Origin: Pedobacter panaciterrae
Lineage (GTDB): Bacteria > Bacteroidota > Bacteroidia > Sphingobacteriales > Sphingobacteriaceae
Assembly (NCBI RefSeq): GCF_013204795.1
Contig: NZ_JABMKW010000017.1
Location: 248,001 to 312,000 of the forward strand
Direction: 5' to 3'
DNA length: 64,000 bases
Shown here: positions 46,056 through 56,191 of the stretch, in pieces
Layout: every line of letters starts with the position of its first letter
Position numbering within the stretch: position 1 is the stretch's first letter
The notes under the pieces: generated by a model
Told to the model about the DNA's origin: nothing
Databases searched by the model: none
The model's input: the letters and a program-made list of their open reading frames with translations, nothing else
Position numbers and translations under genes: made by a program

Positions 46056-46922
46056 TTATTTTGGTTCATAAAATCCTTCTCTTTTAATAAAAGCTAACAT
46101 CGGATCCAGCCATTCAACAACCGAAAGTCGCGATGTAAATCCATGGTTACCCTTAGGAAACAAATGCAACTCGGCATCTACCCCCTTCCTTTGCAAAGCC
46201 TGATAAAACACAATGCTGTTATCGACATCAACAATACTGTCATCACCAGCATGTGTTAAATAGGTTGGAGGAGTTGTTTTGGTTACTTGAAGCTCATTAG
46301 AGAACAGCTCTATTCTTTCCTTGGACGGTTCCATTCCTAGTAAAGAAATCCTGGAGCCCATATGCGTCAAGCTATCCCCCATACTGATCAACGGATAGAC
46401 CAGGATCATAAAATCAGGACGCAAATTGATATTTTCTGGATTTGGGCTATAGCTTTTACTAAAATGCGTTCCTAAAGTCGAAGCCAGATGTCCACCTGCA
46501 CTATAGCCAATCACCCCGATCCTTTTTTGACCAATACCCCAAGAAGCGGCTTTTGATCTGACTACCTTTATGGCTTGCTGTGCATCCATTAATGAACCAA
46601 AGCTCTTATCCCGCATTGTTTCTCGTCTAGGTAATCGATATTTGACAACAAAAGCTGCAATTCCCTTTTTAACAAACTCCTTAGCGATGCTTATTCCTTC
46701 TTCTTCGTAAGCTAAAAACGAGTAGGCACCGCCAGGGAAAATAATCACAGCTGTTCCTGTCGCCGCTCTTCTTTCAGGAAGGTAAAGCGTTAAAGTTGGT
46801 TGTTCAGCATCCGATAACTTAAGTAAATTATTGGGAACACTATCCGGATAAAGGGGCAAGACCTTCTGAGCCGAGGCAATTCTAACAATAAAGAAGAGAA
46901 GAATTAATAATTTCACTTTCAT
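46056..46922 (-). CDS. Exported alpha/beta hydrolase (esterase-like)
   Basis: A 288-residue enzyme with a signal peptide ending at SAQ (residue 19). The BD-FAE/acetyl-esterase pattern is clear: oxyanion loop FPGGAY (62-67), nucleophile elbow GYSAGGH with S141, acid in AGDDSIVD, and catalytic His in KGNHGF near the C-terminus. It probably removes acyl groups from glycans or peptides in the periplasm. Nine bases separate it from the thioredoxin gene upstream. Confidence 0.85.
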   Translation of the reverse strand: MKVKLLILLFFIVRIASAQKVLPLYPDSVPNNLLKLSDAEQPTLTLYLPERRAATGTAVIIFPGGAYSFLAYEEEGISIAKEFVKKGIAAFVVKYRLPRRETMRDKSFGSLMDAQQAIKVVRSKAASWGIGQKRIGVIGYSAGGHLASTLGTHFSKSYSPNPENINLRPDFMILVYPLISMGDSLTHMGSRISLLGMEPSKERIELFSNELQVTKTTPPTYLTHAGDDSIVDVDNSIVFYQALQRKGVDAELHLFPKGNHGFTSRLSVVEWLDPMLAFIKREGFYEPK

Positions 46923-46931
46923 ATTATCTAT

Positions 46932-48197
46932 CTATTTGTCAATCCAAGTTTTTTCACCTTTTTCCATCTTTGCAAGATGATCTAATTGCTCTGGTTCGTA
47001 TATGGTACCCTTTGAAAGTTCAAGTGCCTTTTTTTGCCACCAGATAGCCTGGGTACTTCTACCACATTTATACAACAAATTGGCATATGTATCATATGCA
47101 GCTGCATCATTTTGATACCATTCCTCCATCGCATACTTCATAACTACGTCACAAGCAAACTTCAATACATTTAGATCATTTACGTTTTTAAATAACTTCC
47201 ATGAAACATTGTTTACATTCCATTCTGAGCGCTTTAAGGCACTTTGATAGTACAAAACATAATATTTCTTGAAATTTTTCCAGTCATTGGATTCTAAATG
47301 ATAAATCATTTGTTTTCCATAGACCATTTCTCTTCCTAATACGCCGAATTTGGAACTTATTTCTTGTTCTAGAGCTTCCCAATTAGGACTCCTTACTTTC
47401 CAAGTGCTCCTTCCAGGAATAAATTCATCTGCAATAACCGACCTAATGGAATATTCCGCCTGATTGCTACCTAATATTAAATTGATCTGCTCTCGATTTT
47501 TTACAAAAAATTGGAACCCCTTACCGACTGTTGACCCCAAATGATCTTTGATAAAGGATAAATTATCTTTAGTTTTCAACAATTTATCGTCTAACTTGAA
47601 TAGATAATTATCAATATAATCGTTTGCCACAAGGTTTGCTGTTGCACTATCTCCAGCATAGCTTGATGATTGAACTAGATAAGGGAATTGATTGTAACCT
47701 AAAGTTTTGCCTTTGTACTCAGCTAACAAGGTAAAATACTGCCTTTTTGTATCTAGGGCATTTTGAGCCAATTTAAGAAAGGTTGAATCCGGAATCACTC
47801 CGCTGAATTTATGAACGGCCTTCCCTTTTGAATCGAAAAACAAAAATGTTGGGTATCCATTCACATTGTAATCATGCCTTATTTGATCACTCAACTTCTC
47901 CGGATTCTGAATGAAATTGCTATCATTGTTAACAGAATCCATTTGTAGTTTTACTGAAATGAATCTATCATTGAGAAAAGCGCCCACCAATTCTGATGAA
48001 AAGACATAGTTGTCCATCCATTTGCATGGAGCACACCAGGATGCAAATACATCCATGAAAATGAATTTTTGTTCCTTCTCCGCTTTTATCTTTATTTGTT
48101 CCCAACTCAAATCATGCTCAAAATCAATAGACTTCTTTTGAGCATTTGTTAATTGCGTCAGAATTATAAAAAATAAACTTAAAATAATTGTTTTCAT
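46932..48197 (-). CDS. Exported thioredoxin-fold protein with helical C-terminus
   Basis: A 421-residue protein. It has a signal peptide (1-19) and a thioredoxin-like domain (about 25-155) with active site WCAPCK (C55, C58) and the cis-proline block NGYPTFLFF. A 260-residue helical region with TPR-like stretches follows (AMEEWYQNDAAAYDTYANLL). Thioredoxins of this build reduce or isomerise disulfides in the periplasm. The gene is 10 bp from the peptidase gene upstream. Confidence 0.8.
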   Translation of the reverse strand: MKTIILSLFFIILTQLTNAQKKSIDFEHDLSWEQIKIKAEKEQKFIFMDVFASWCAPCKWMDNYVFSSELVGAFLNDRFISVKLQMDSVNNDSNFIQNPEKLSDQIRHDYNVNGYPTFLFFDSKGKAVHKFSGVIPDSTFLKLAQNALDTKRQYFTLLAEYKGKTLGYNQFPYLVQSSSYAGDSATANLVANDYIDNYLFKLDDKLLKTKDNLSFIKDHLGSTVGKGFQFFVKNREQINLILGSNQAEYSIRSVIADEFIPGRSTWKVRSPNWEALEQEISSKFGVLGREMVYGKQMIYHLESNDWKNFKKYYVLYYQSALKRSEWNVNNVSWKLFKNVNDLNVLKFACDVVMKYAMEEWYQNDAAAYDTYANLLYKCGRSTQAIWWQKKALELSKGTIYEPEQLDHLAKMEKGEKTWIDK

Positions 48198-48207
48198 GTA
48201 TTTCTAT

Positions 48208-50964
48208 TTAAGGGTAAATTGTTCTGGATTCATTGAGAGGGACATTCAAACTACTTTGTTCTTTTTTAGAAATAAGTCCTGTCCCTGGTTTTCTGCCAAG
48301 GGTATCAAGCTGAAAGTCGGCTGTGAACCTTCTTGACGCGGCTTTCACCCCATCGATCATCCAAACAGGAGCCGCTTTATTCTTTAAGTAATGATCAAAA
48401 AACTGCATCATTCTAGCACTAAAATCTTCAGCGTTCCTGCCACTAAGTTCATGACTGCCATTAGGATATGCCAACATCCAAGAGGTTTTACCCAGCCGAC
48501 GAAGACCAAGAAAAAACTCAACTATGTTTGGATACGGACATAGCGGATCCTCTTTCCCATGTTCCATTAAAAGTGGTGTAACCACTTTGTCCGCGAATAA
48601 AATCGGAGAATTATTTATATATTTTTCTAAATTACCCCAGATGGGAGCCCCCATTCTTAGTTGGCCACCCATTTCATAAGTTCCAAATGCTACGCCATCA
48701 TATCCGTCTCTCGGGTTACCATATAGTGTTCCATAACCACTTATCCAGTCGCTTAGTCCTGATGCAGAACATGCAGCTGCGAATAAATTGGTACGAGTAA
48801 CAAGATAGTTAACTTGTACACCTCCAAAACTATGTCCTTGAATTCCCAGTTTGTCAGCATTTACATATGGTAATTTTGAAATATATTGAGCAGCAGATAC
48901 CACTGCATCATATGTTCCCTGCATCGGATCACCGACTGAATGCCAAATATCAGGAGTAAACACAAGGTAGCCATTGCTAACATATGTGGGTATGTTTATT
49001 CTTCCGGTTGAAATTTTAGGATCCAAAAAAGCATTTAACCGATCGGAAAGAAGTTCATACAGATTGAATATGATGGGATACTTTTGGTTTGGATCAAAAT
49101 TCTCCGGCTTATATAGAACCCCCTGTAGTTTTCTGCCATCCAATGATTCCCATGAATGTAATTCAGCAGAGTACCAATTGTAACCCTTACTTGGATTAAT
49201 GTCTGTTAAACTTTTAAAGCATCTGAAGTCGGTGGTCGTAAACAAATTAGGCGCCTCATTGGCACTTTGCCGTCTGACCAAATACATTTCTCTATTTCTG
49301 GCTTTAACTGGAGAAAAGTTTGCTCCTTTAGGAACGTAAATGCTTTTTGTATCATATAAATAAGGACCAATGGTTAACAGACTAGGATTTCCAGATTGAT
49401 TAAGGTCTTTGCAAAAAAAACCGTTATGCTTGTTACCTGTATCAAAGGCTGATAATAAAAGCTGCGTATTCGGGACGACCTTATTTTGGTAATGCAATCC
49501 AAGGCTGAAAATAATATTGTGTTTTAATCCATATCCTCCAGTAATATTAAATGCTCTTTTCGTTCCTGTAGGATCTATTTTCCAGATATCATTGCTGTCA
49601 TAAATCAAAACAAACTTATCACCGGGTGACCATGCTGCTATCCCCCTTATTGTCCTATAACTAACATTTGCGGAGAACCAAGAAGTATTAATATTTTTGG
49701 TTACCCCCCTTGTAGTTCCTGAAGTTACATCATAAACAAAATACCCACTTTCTTTCGTATCATAATAAAGTACGTACTTACCTTCTGGCGACAGTTCGAT
49801 TCCTATAAAACTATTGTTGTCTAAAAAATTAAGTGATTCTCTTTTTCCAGTTATCCCGCTGACAATATCATATGTATTTCTGGAGCTAAGATTCCATTGA
49901 GATTCACGATAATCTCCAACACCTATTTGGTGAGAAGAAAGTACAATATCTTCATATTGCCTGTTAAAGAACATCTCATTCTCATACTTTTGTAAGTGAA
50001 TAACTTGAGGATTATTTAACGGAATAACAGCCAGGTAAGGATCTGTATCCAGAGTCAATTCCCTCTCTTGAACAGTCTGTAATTTGGGATCAGTATAACT
50101 CCAGATCTCAGGAGCATTCTTATCGATGATTTTCTTTTTATTATCCTCATTAACAATGGATACATATAGACGTTCTCCATCTTTACTAAATTTTTCCAGG
50201 CTCCCTAACCTAAATCTCTCATTTGTTTTTCTACTGTCTGGATCATATATACAAACCGGTTCAACCATTCCTAATTTGTAATAGAATACGCTATCATTGG
50301 ACCTAAAAGCCAGTTGTTTGGCCTTGTAGTCGAAAATCAGATTTTCTAGGTTAAGACCCTTCCATACGTCTGTCATTACGCCATTGTCCAGGTTGAGCCA
50401 GGTTAAATGCTGATTCTTTTTCTCATCTTTCAGGGAAAGGGCATGCATTAAGAGTATTTTTCCATCTTCAGAAAACCAGTTCTCTAGCATTCCTGAAAAG
50501 ATCCTTTGTTTTCTTGTTTTAAGGTTGCGCAAAACAACAGTTTCTGGCTTATCTTTTTTTTGAATAACGATCCACTCGCCTGCGCCAATGTCATCAATTT
50601 TGAAATTAGAAATATTTGGTATGTAACTAATTGTTTTACTCTTAAGATCTACTATACCTAAACTATCTGCCGTATTAAACAGACAATACTTACTATCTGA
50701 TGTAAACTTTACATTCCTTATCTTGTTATTAATCTCAAGTTGCCAATTAGTACCTGAAGATGTAACAACTAGCTTTTCCTGCTTAGTATTAAACGGTAAA
50801 ACACCTTTACAAATGCTGTAGCAAACATAATTGCCATCATTGCTAATTATAGGTTGTTCAATATGCTGCCAGACCCTGTACGAGCTGGAATCCAGCAAAG
50901 GTTTTTGGGCAAAGATATCCTGTATACTCCCAAAAATCAGAAGTATTAAAAAAAATGCTCTCAT
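48208..50964 (-). CDS. S9 family (prolyl oligopeptidase-type) peptidase
   Basis: A 918-residue exported peptidase. Residues 1-19 are a signal peptide; about 30-590 form the beta-propeller with SPEGKYVLYYDT-type blades. The C-terminal alpha/beta hydrolase domain carries the nucleophile in GIQGHSFGGVQ (about S712), the acid in HGKEDPLCPYP and the His in YPNGSHEL. It would cut short peptides in the periplasm. Its position directly after SusD (36 bp) suggests that the SusCD pair imports peptides or glycopeptides. Confidence 0.9.
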   Translation of the reverse strand: MRAFFLILLIFGSIQDIFAQKPLLDSSSYRVWQHIEQPIISNDGNYVCYSICKGVLPFNTKQEKLVVTSSGTNWQLEINNKIRNVKFTSDSKYCLFNTADSLGIVDLKSKTISYIPNISNFKIDDIGAGEWIVIQKKDKPETVVLRNLKTRKQRIFSGMLENWFSEDGKILLMHALSLKDEKKNQHLTWLNLDNGVMTDVWKGLNLENLIFDYKAKQLAFRSNDSVFYYKLGMVEPVCIYDPDSRKTNERFRLGSLEKFSKDGERLYVSIVNEDNKKKIIDKNAPEIWSYTDPKLQTVQERELTLDTDPYLAVIPLNNPQVIHLQKYENEMFFNRQYEDIVLSSHQIGVGDYRESQWNLSSRNTYDIVSGITGKRESLNFLDNNSFIGIELSPEGKYVLYYDTKESGYFVYDVTSGTTRGVTKNINTSWFSANVSYRTIRGIAAWSPGDKFVLIYDSNDIWKIDPTGTKRAFNITGGYGLKHNIIFSLGLHYQNKVVPNTQLLLSAFDTGNKHNGFFCKDLNQSGNPSLLTIGPYLYDTKSIYVPKGANFSPVKARNREMYLVRRQSANEAPNLFTTTDFRCFKSLTDINPSKGYNWYSAELHSWESLDGRKLQGVLYKPENFDPNQKYPIIFNLYELLSDRLNAFLDPKISTGRINIPTYVSNGYLVFTPDIWHSVGDPMQGTYDAVVSAAQYISKLPYVNADKLGIQGHSFGGVQVNYLVTRTNLFAAACSASGLSDWISGYGTLYGNPRDGYDGVAFGTYEMGGQLRMGAPIWGNLEKYINNSPILFADKVVTPLLMEHGKEDPLCPYPNIVEFFLGLRRLGKTSWMLAYPNGSHELSGRNAEDFSARMMQFFDHYLKNKAAPVWMIDGVKAASRRFTADFQLDTLGRKPGTGLISKKEQSSLNVPLNESRTIYP

Positions 50965-51000
50965 ATCAGTACTTGATGTATTTATCCGCTGTTCTTAGTT

Positions 51001-52458
51001 TTAATAGCCCTCATTTTGTGAAAGTTTAGGGTTAGAATTCAGTTCCTCACTACTAATAGGAAACCATTGCTGGTAATTTACCCAAACTCCTCCCCCTATT
51101 TTTTTAGGCACTTCGAGTGTCATTATAGAATTGATTCTGTTAGTCCGCTTTAGATTTAGCCATCGATCTCCCCATTCTGTAAATAGCTCGACTTGCCTTT
51201 CATGTTCAATTAGTAGCAGCGCGCTATCTTTAGAAACGTTTTCACTAAGCGGAGCTAATTGCTGATTTATAGGTGCACTTTTATTCGTTGCCCTTTCACG
51301 TAACTTGTTCAGGTCAACGATTCCATCGGCAATTCTTCCTTGTTGAATTCTTGCTTCGGCTCTAATCAGGTACTGTTCAGCCAAACGAAGAACTGTTGAA
51401 CATTCAACAACTGGATCTGTTGGAATGAAGGTAGAAATAAGCTTATATTTGTAAGGAAAAAAATATGTGACACCATCAAAAACCACACTATTTACCCAAT
51501 CACTTTTTCTCTGATCCCCCTCTTCAAAACTATCAATCAATCGGGTATTGAGGGCTGGCTTGTATGTAAGCTCAATAGGATCTGTTAATATGAAAGTATT
51601 CCCTTCCTGGGAATTAGTTCCTTTGATCACCGGCTGAAGTTGCCAAATAGCTTCCCTGCTATTTTTTAAAAATACACTGTTTAAATTAACCAGCTCATAA
51701 TCTGAGTTATCAATTACTTTTGTTGCTTCTACCTCGGATTCCTTCCAATTTTTCGTATATAAATAAGTTCTCGCCAGTAACGCAGTTGCGGCTGATTTGT
51801 TCGGCCGCACTCTTTCATTTGTCCCCTTTAACAGGCTTCCACCCAGATATTTTATATCTAACAAACTCTGAGCATCTTTCAGATCCAGAATAATTTGATT
51901 CCAAACTTCTGATTGCGCAGCTCTCTTAATTAAGGAATTAGCCTTATAGTCCGTGCTCATGACCAACGGTACATCACCATACAAATTCACCAAATAAAAG
52001 AAACAAAGGGCCCGCATGAATTTGGCTTCTCCCAATAGCTGCTGTTTTACTGCCGGCGTGAGAGAATTTGAGTTGGAAACCCCTTCAAGGGCGGAATTAA
52101 CGATATATAGAACTGGGTAGATATTTTGCCAGAATTCGAATCCAATAGCTCTACTATTTAGCGTATTTGTATAATAAGCATTCAAGTTTTGGTTGTTTGC
52201 ACCATCATAGAATGTAAGCTCATCTGATGATAATCCTGTAAGACATGAGATGCTCGTTAGCTTTCCTTCCTGAATACCAGCTAAACTTAGATTTGTATAA
52301 ATCCCAGTTAGAACTGAGGCCGCGGTAACATCACTCTCGTAGACATTGTCCGAATTAAGACTTGTAGTCGGGCCGTCAACTTCTACAAGTTTTTTACAAC
52401 TGAAAATAGTGAATATTAATAACATAAAATTCACAGAGATAAATAGTTTAATTTTCAT
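51001..52458 (-). CDS. SusD/RagB-family outer-membrane lipoprotein
   Basis: A 485-residue surface lipoprotein: a signal peptide ending in a lipobox with C21 (FTIFSCKK), then the SusD helical TPR scaffold. FMRALCFFYLVNLYGDVPLV is the classical SusD block, and the C-terminal part has LIEHERQVELFTEWGDRW. It captures substrate at the lid of its SusC partner. The start lies 30 bp after the SusC stop. Confidence 0.92.
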   Translation of the reverse strand: MKIKLFISVNFMLLIFTIFSCKKLVEVDGPTTSLNSDNVYESDVTAASVLTGIYTNLSLAGIQEGKLTSISCLTGLSSDELTFYDGANNQNLNAYYTNTLNSRAIGFEFWQNIYPVLYIVNSALEGVSNSNSLTPAVKQQLLGEAKFMRALCFFYLVNLYGDVPLVMSTDYKANSLIKRAAQSEVWNQIILDLKDAQSLLDIKYLGGSLLKGTNERVRPNKSAATALLARTYLYTKNWKESEVEATKVIDNSDYELVNLNSVFLKNSREAIWQLQPVIKGTNSQEGNTFILTDPIELTYKPALNTRLIDSFEEGDQRKSDWVNSVVFDGVTYFFPYKYKLISTFIPTDPVVECSTVLRLAEQYLIRAEARIQQGRIADGIVDLNKLRERATNKSAPINQQLAPLSENVSKDSALLLIEHERQVELFTEWGDRWLNLKRTNRINSIMTLEVPKKIGGGVWVNYQQWFPISSEELNSNPKLSQNEGY

Positions 52459-52488
52459 GTTCTCCTTGTTATTTTTATAATATATAAA

Positions 52489-55400
52489 CTATATGCCTAC
52501 CTGTAAGCCAAGAGTAATTACTCTTAATGGAGGTAAAGACAGTGAACTTTTAGTTTCTGGGTCTAATCCAATGTAATTTGTAAAGGTCAATAGATTTTGA
52601 CCTTGGACATATAATCTGCAACTTTGCAAATAGATCTTCCTCATCCAATTCAAGGGTAATTGATAGGACAGTGATAGGTTCTTTAAGCGAATATAAGATG
52701 CATCGGACCAGCTCGCATCGCTTGCCAATATGCTAACCTGAGAGTTAAATAGTAATGAACCGTTACTGCTATATTTTTGAGAACTGGCATCATCACCCGT
52801 AGCTTGCCATCTATTTAACAAGGTCCGTGGCATATTACCAACTCCATTTGAAAAAACACCGGCATAAGGGGAAATTTGGCGACCAAAGAAATAATTTTCC
52901 CCAATTTGCTTTACAAATTGGAATAAAAAATCTAGTTGAAATCCCTTATATGTAAAAGAATTTTGAAATCCTCCGTAAAACTTTGGATCTGTGTTTAATC
53001 TTGCAGTATTATCAATACCATCAACAGGCGAGATGGTAGGATTTCCACTAATATCTGCAAACTGATATAATCCATTAGTTGGATCTACTCCTAGAAAATG
53101 ATATACTGCTTTTCTATTTATCGGTTGACCAATTGCATAGATATTCGTGTAAGGAGAATTCTCAAAGTCCTTAAAGCTTACCAGTTTGTTTTTTGGTAAG
53201 GTTAGATTTATACTGCTTGACCATTTAAAACTAGCAGAACTTATATTTGTCGAAGAAAGAGTAAACTCCCAGCCTAAATTCTGTATTGTTGCTGGCAGAT
53301 TTGCAGAGATTCCGCGGAAACCAGTGGTAATTGGGAGTTGGTATCCAAGCAGCTGATTTGAAGACCTGTTTTTAAAGTAATTTACGTTAATCAAAACATT
53401 ATTTCTAAAGAAGCCCAAATCAAGACCTACCTGAAACTTCTTTGTTTCTTCCCACTGCAGATGTGGGTTGGTCAATCCATTTGGTTGATAACCATTTACT
53501 CCCTGATATGGAGCATTTACTGAAATTGCATCATATAGATTTAAATATTGATAATTAGAAATCTGATCACTTCCGGTGGTACCAATGCTGGCCCTTAGTT
53601 TTCCGAAACTTAAAAATTTCAGGTGATCCTTAATTGCATCTTCTTCAGAAAATATCCATGCCGCCCCAACAGCGCCAAAATTATGAAATTTGTTCTCTGA
53701 ACCAAATCTTGAGCTTCCATCTCTTCTAGCGGTTAGGTTTAAAATATATTTATCTCGCCAATTGTAATTGATCCGGCCAAAAAGAGCATTGTATTTATAA
53801 GTTGAATTTATAGAGGAAAGAGCTGTCAGGGTTGTAGCAGATTTGATATCTTCCATTACTTGATCAGTACTAAAGCCTGATCCGCTGATGGAAGAATAGC
53901 TTTTGTCCTCATTCTGAATCGTAGATCCGATTAGAACCTCCAATTTGCCATTTCCTATGCCCAAACTATAATTTACCTGAGGTTCTAAAGAATAAAAAGT
54001 CATGCTATTGGCACCAAAAATTGTATTTCTAAATCCCGCTAATACCGATTCTGGATAAGTTGGCGGACTGGTGTTAATTATATTTGCTTGTAAGTTGTTA
54101 TACCCGAAACTACTTTTAACCTCCAAGCCATCTATAACTTCAAAACTAAGCAAGGCATTTCCAATTAAATTGCTCGTTCTATTCTTAGATTTCGAATATA
54201 GATAACCCATTGGATTTCTGGTAAAAGTTGTGCCTACGGAATTAGGCTGCCAATTAATACTCCCCGTTGAAGTATAAAGAGAGGGAGCCACAGGCGATAA
54301 AGTCATCGCGGAACTTGTTAAATCTCTTTGTGGTAATAAATTATCATCAACCAAATAAAATCCAGAAAATTGTGCTTTGAACTTCTGATTCGTTGATGCA
54401 CTGTTAACGTTGAAGTGAACGGATGTTTTAGTATCATCGAAATCACCAGGGAATACATTGCCTTCTTTGTGTAAGCCTGCTCCAACCAAAAATTGTGTGT
54501 TGACACTACCACCAGAAACTGATGCTTGTAAATCTGAATAATTTGCAGTTCCACCAATTAATTCCTTTTGCCAGTCAACATTCCTGGTGTCATCCCAAGC
54601 ACCGTTTAAGTCATAATCATTAGCTTTTAAAGTTGTAATCCCATCATTTTTTAAAGCTTCCCTTCTCATTTCTAGATACTCCTGGGTATTCATTAAATCC
54701 AATCTTCTGTTAACGTTCCCCCGTCCACTTTGTACGTTCGCGTTGACTTTAACTTTCCCAGCTTTTCCTTTTTTTGTCGTTATTAAAATTGCTCCGTTTG
54801 CTGCCCGTGAACCATAAATTGCTGTCGCATCAGCATCCTTAAGTATGTCAATACTTTCAATATCTGATGGATTAATAAAACTTAAAGGGTTACCAGGCTG
54901 AAAAAATAGTTCTCCGTTTATATTCGCATATTCACCGCCTAGTATTCCATTCGCTCCTGGCAATAACTGCGAGGACATTGGAATACCATCTATCACATAC
55001 AATGGGTCATTACCATTTGCCATACTATTAGTCCCCTGTATCCTAACCTTCACTCCTGTCCCAGCAAAACCAGTCGCCTGTTCAATAAACAATCCCGGCA
55101 CCCTGCCCTGCAAAGCAAGCAATGGATTATTCACCGGCTGCTTCTCAATCACATCAGCTTTAATCGTCGTTACATTACCAGTAGATAACCTTTGCGTAGT
55201 CGTACCATAAGCAATAACCTGAACCTCATCCAACTTAGAAGTACTCAGTTCCAACACCACATCTCCCAATTCCTTCGCAGCCTTAATTTCTTTGGTTACG
55301 TACCCGATAAAAGAAACTATCAGTGTGGCATCCTCATCTACGCTTTTTAAATAAAAACTGCCGTTAGCACCAGTACTTACCGCCTTGCCCCCTTTACCTT

Positions 55401-55938
55401 TGACCGATACAGAGGCACCAGGCAAACCACGGCCATCAGCATCCACCACCCGTCCGCTGACATCAATGGCCTGAAATCGGGCAATGAGATTGTCTAAAAG
55501 TGATGGTTGCTTTATTTTCCGTATGGATACAATCTTTCCGTCAATTTTATAACTTAAGCGGAGCCCCGTTAACACGCTTTTCAAAGCTTCATCGAATTCC
55601 ACATTTGAAAGTGCCACCGTAACTTTTTGGTCATCACCAATGGCCTTGCCATCATAGAAAAAACCATATCCGCTTTGTTTTGTCAGCTCACGAAGCACCG
55701 TCTTCAACGGTATGTTCTTCTGAGTCATGGTAATGCGCTGGCCAAATGTCACTGCACTGACCTGCATAAGGGATGCTATTAAAATGACGGTGGTTAGTCG
55801 CATAACTAGCAATATTTTGTGGTATAACCGGATCGGTATACCCGTTCTTTTGGTATAGATTGAATACATTTTGTCGTTAGTTTTAGACGCTTCCTTAGCG
55901 GTCGACAAGAGACCGTTCATAATTGCTTTTGCAAGCAA
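52489..55938 (-). CDS. SusC/RagA-family TonB-dependent transporter with STN domain
   Basis: A 1149-residue outer-membrane transporter. After a long N-terminus with a signal anchor (about 40-66) comes a secretin/TonB N-terminal (STN) domain (about 70-140, IPLKTVLRELTKQSGYGFFY), then a carboxypeptidase-like beta-sandwich (about 155-230), a plug with the SusC signature (DPLYVIDGIPM, IESIDILKDADATAIYGSRA) and a 22-strand barrel ending aromatic-rich. The STN domain shows that it signals to the FecR/ECF pair encoded just upstream. The true start may be M24 (MYSIYTKR). It imports the locus substrate together with SusD. Confidence 0.93.
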   Translation of the reverse strand: MLAKAIMNGLLSTAKEASKTNDKMYSIYTKRTGIPIRLYHKILLVMRLTTVILIASLMQVSAVTFGQRITMTQKNIPLKTVLRELTKQSGYGFFYDGKAIGDDQKVTVALSNVEFDEALKSVLTGLRLSYKIDGKIVSIRKIKQPSLLDNLIARFQAIDVSGRVVDADGRGLPGASVSVKGKGGKAVSTGANGSFYLKSVDEDATLIVSFIGYVTKEIKAAKELGDVVLELSTSKLDEVQVIAYGTTTQRLSTGNVTTIKADVIEKQPVNNPLLALQGRVPGLFIEQATGFAGTGVKVRIQGTNSMANGNDPLYVIDGIPMSSQLLPGANGILGGEYANINGELFFQPGNPLSFINPSDIESIDILKDADATAIYGSRAANGAILITTKKGKAGKVKVNANVQSGRGNVNRRLDLMNTQEYLEMRREALKNDGITTLKANDYDLNGAWDDTRNVDWQKELIGGTANYSDLQASVSGGSVNTQFLVGAGLHKEGNVFPGDFDDTKTSVHFNVNSASTNQKFKAQFSGFYLVDDNLLPQRDLTSSAMTLSPVAPSLYTSTGSINWQPNSVGTTFTRNPMGYLYSKSKNRTSNLIGNALLSFEVIDGLEVKSSFGYNNLQANIINTSPPTYPESVLAGFRNTIFGANSMTFYSLEPQVNYSLGIGNGKLEVLIGSTIQNEDKSYSSISGSGFSTDQVMEDIKSATTLTALSSINSTYKYNALFGRINYNWRDKYILNLTARRDGSSRFGSENKFHNFGAVGAAWIFSEEDAIKDHLKFLSFGKLRASIGTTGSDQISNYQYLNLYDAISVNAPYQGVNGYQPNGLTNPHLQWEETKKFQVGLDLGFFRNNVLINVNYFKNRSSNQLLGYQLPITTGFRGISANLPATIQNLGWEFTLSSTNISSASFKWSSSINLTLPKNKLVSFKDFENSPYTNIYAIGQPINRKAVYHFLGVDPTNGLYQFADISGNPTISPVDGIDNTARLNTDPKFYGGFQNSFTYKGFQLDFLFQFVKQIGENYFFGRQISPYAGVFSNGVGNMPRTLLNRWQATGDDASSQKYSSNGSLLFNSQVSILASDASWSDASYIRLKNLSLSYQLPLNWMRKIYLQSCRLYVQGQNLLTFTNYIGLDPETKSSLSLPPLRVITLGLQVGI

Positions 55939-56040
55939 TTTTCTCTAAGTTTACGTCAGTTTGGTTCTTGCAGTTTGTCTCTCGCCTGAGAAACTAGTGA
56001 CATCCTGCGGTTTAATTGATTTAAAAATTGATTGCCAGAC

Positions 56041-56078
56041 ACAAACCAGCGGTGCTTCACTTCTGGTTTGTTTTTTTC
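56041..56078. terminator. Hairpin in FecR-SusC spacer
   Basis: ACAAACCAG (56041-56049) pairs with CTGGTTTGT (56063-56071), followed by a T-run on the plus strand. It lies in the 253-bp gap between the FecR and SusC genes and could separate regulator and transporter transcripts. The T-run is on the strand opposite to the genes, so its role is uncertain. Confidence 0.4.
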
Positions 56079-56191
56079 CCCCCTAGCTTTCCTGTCGCCT
56101 ACTTCCTTTCATCTCTTTACCTGCGTTAACGGTTATTAAATCTGTTGATTCACGATTTAACGTAAGGGAATGAATATTTTTTATAGGTTGG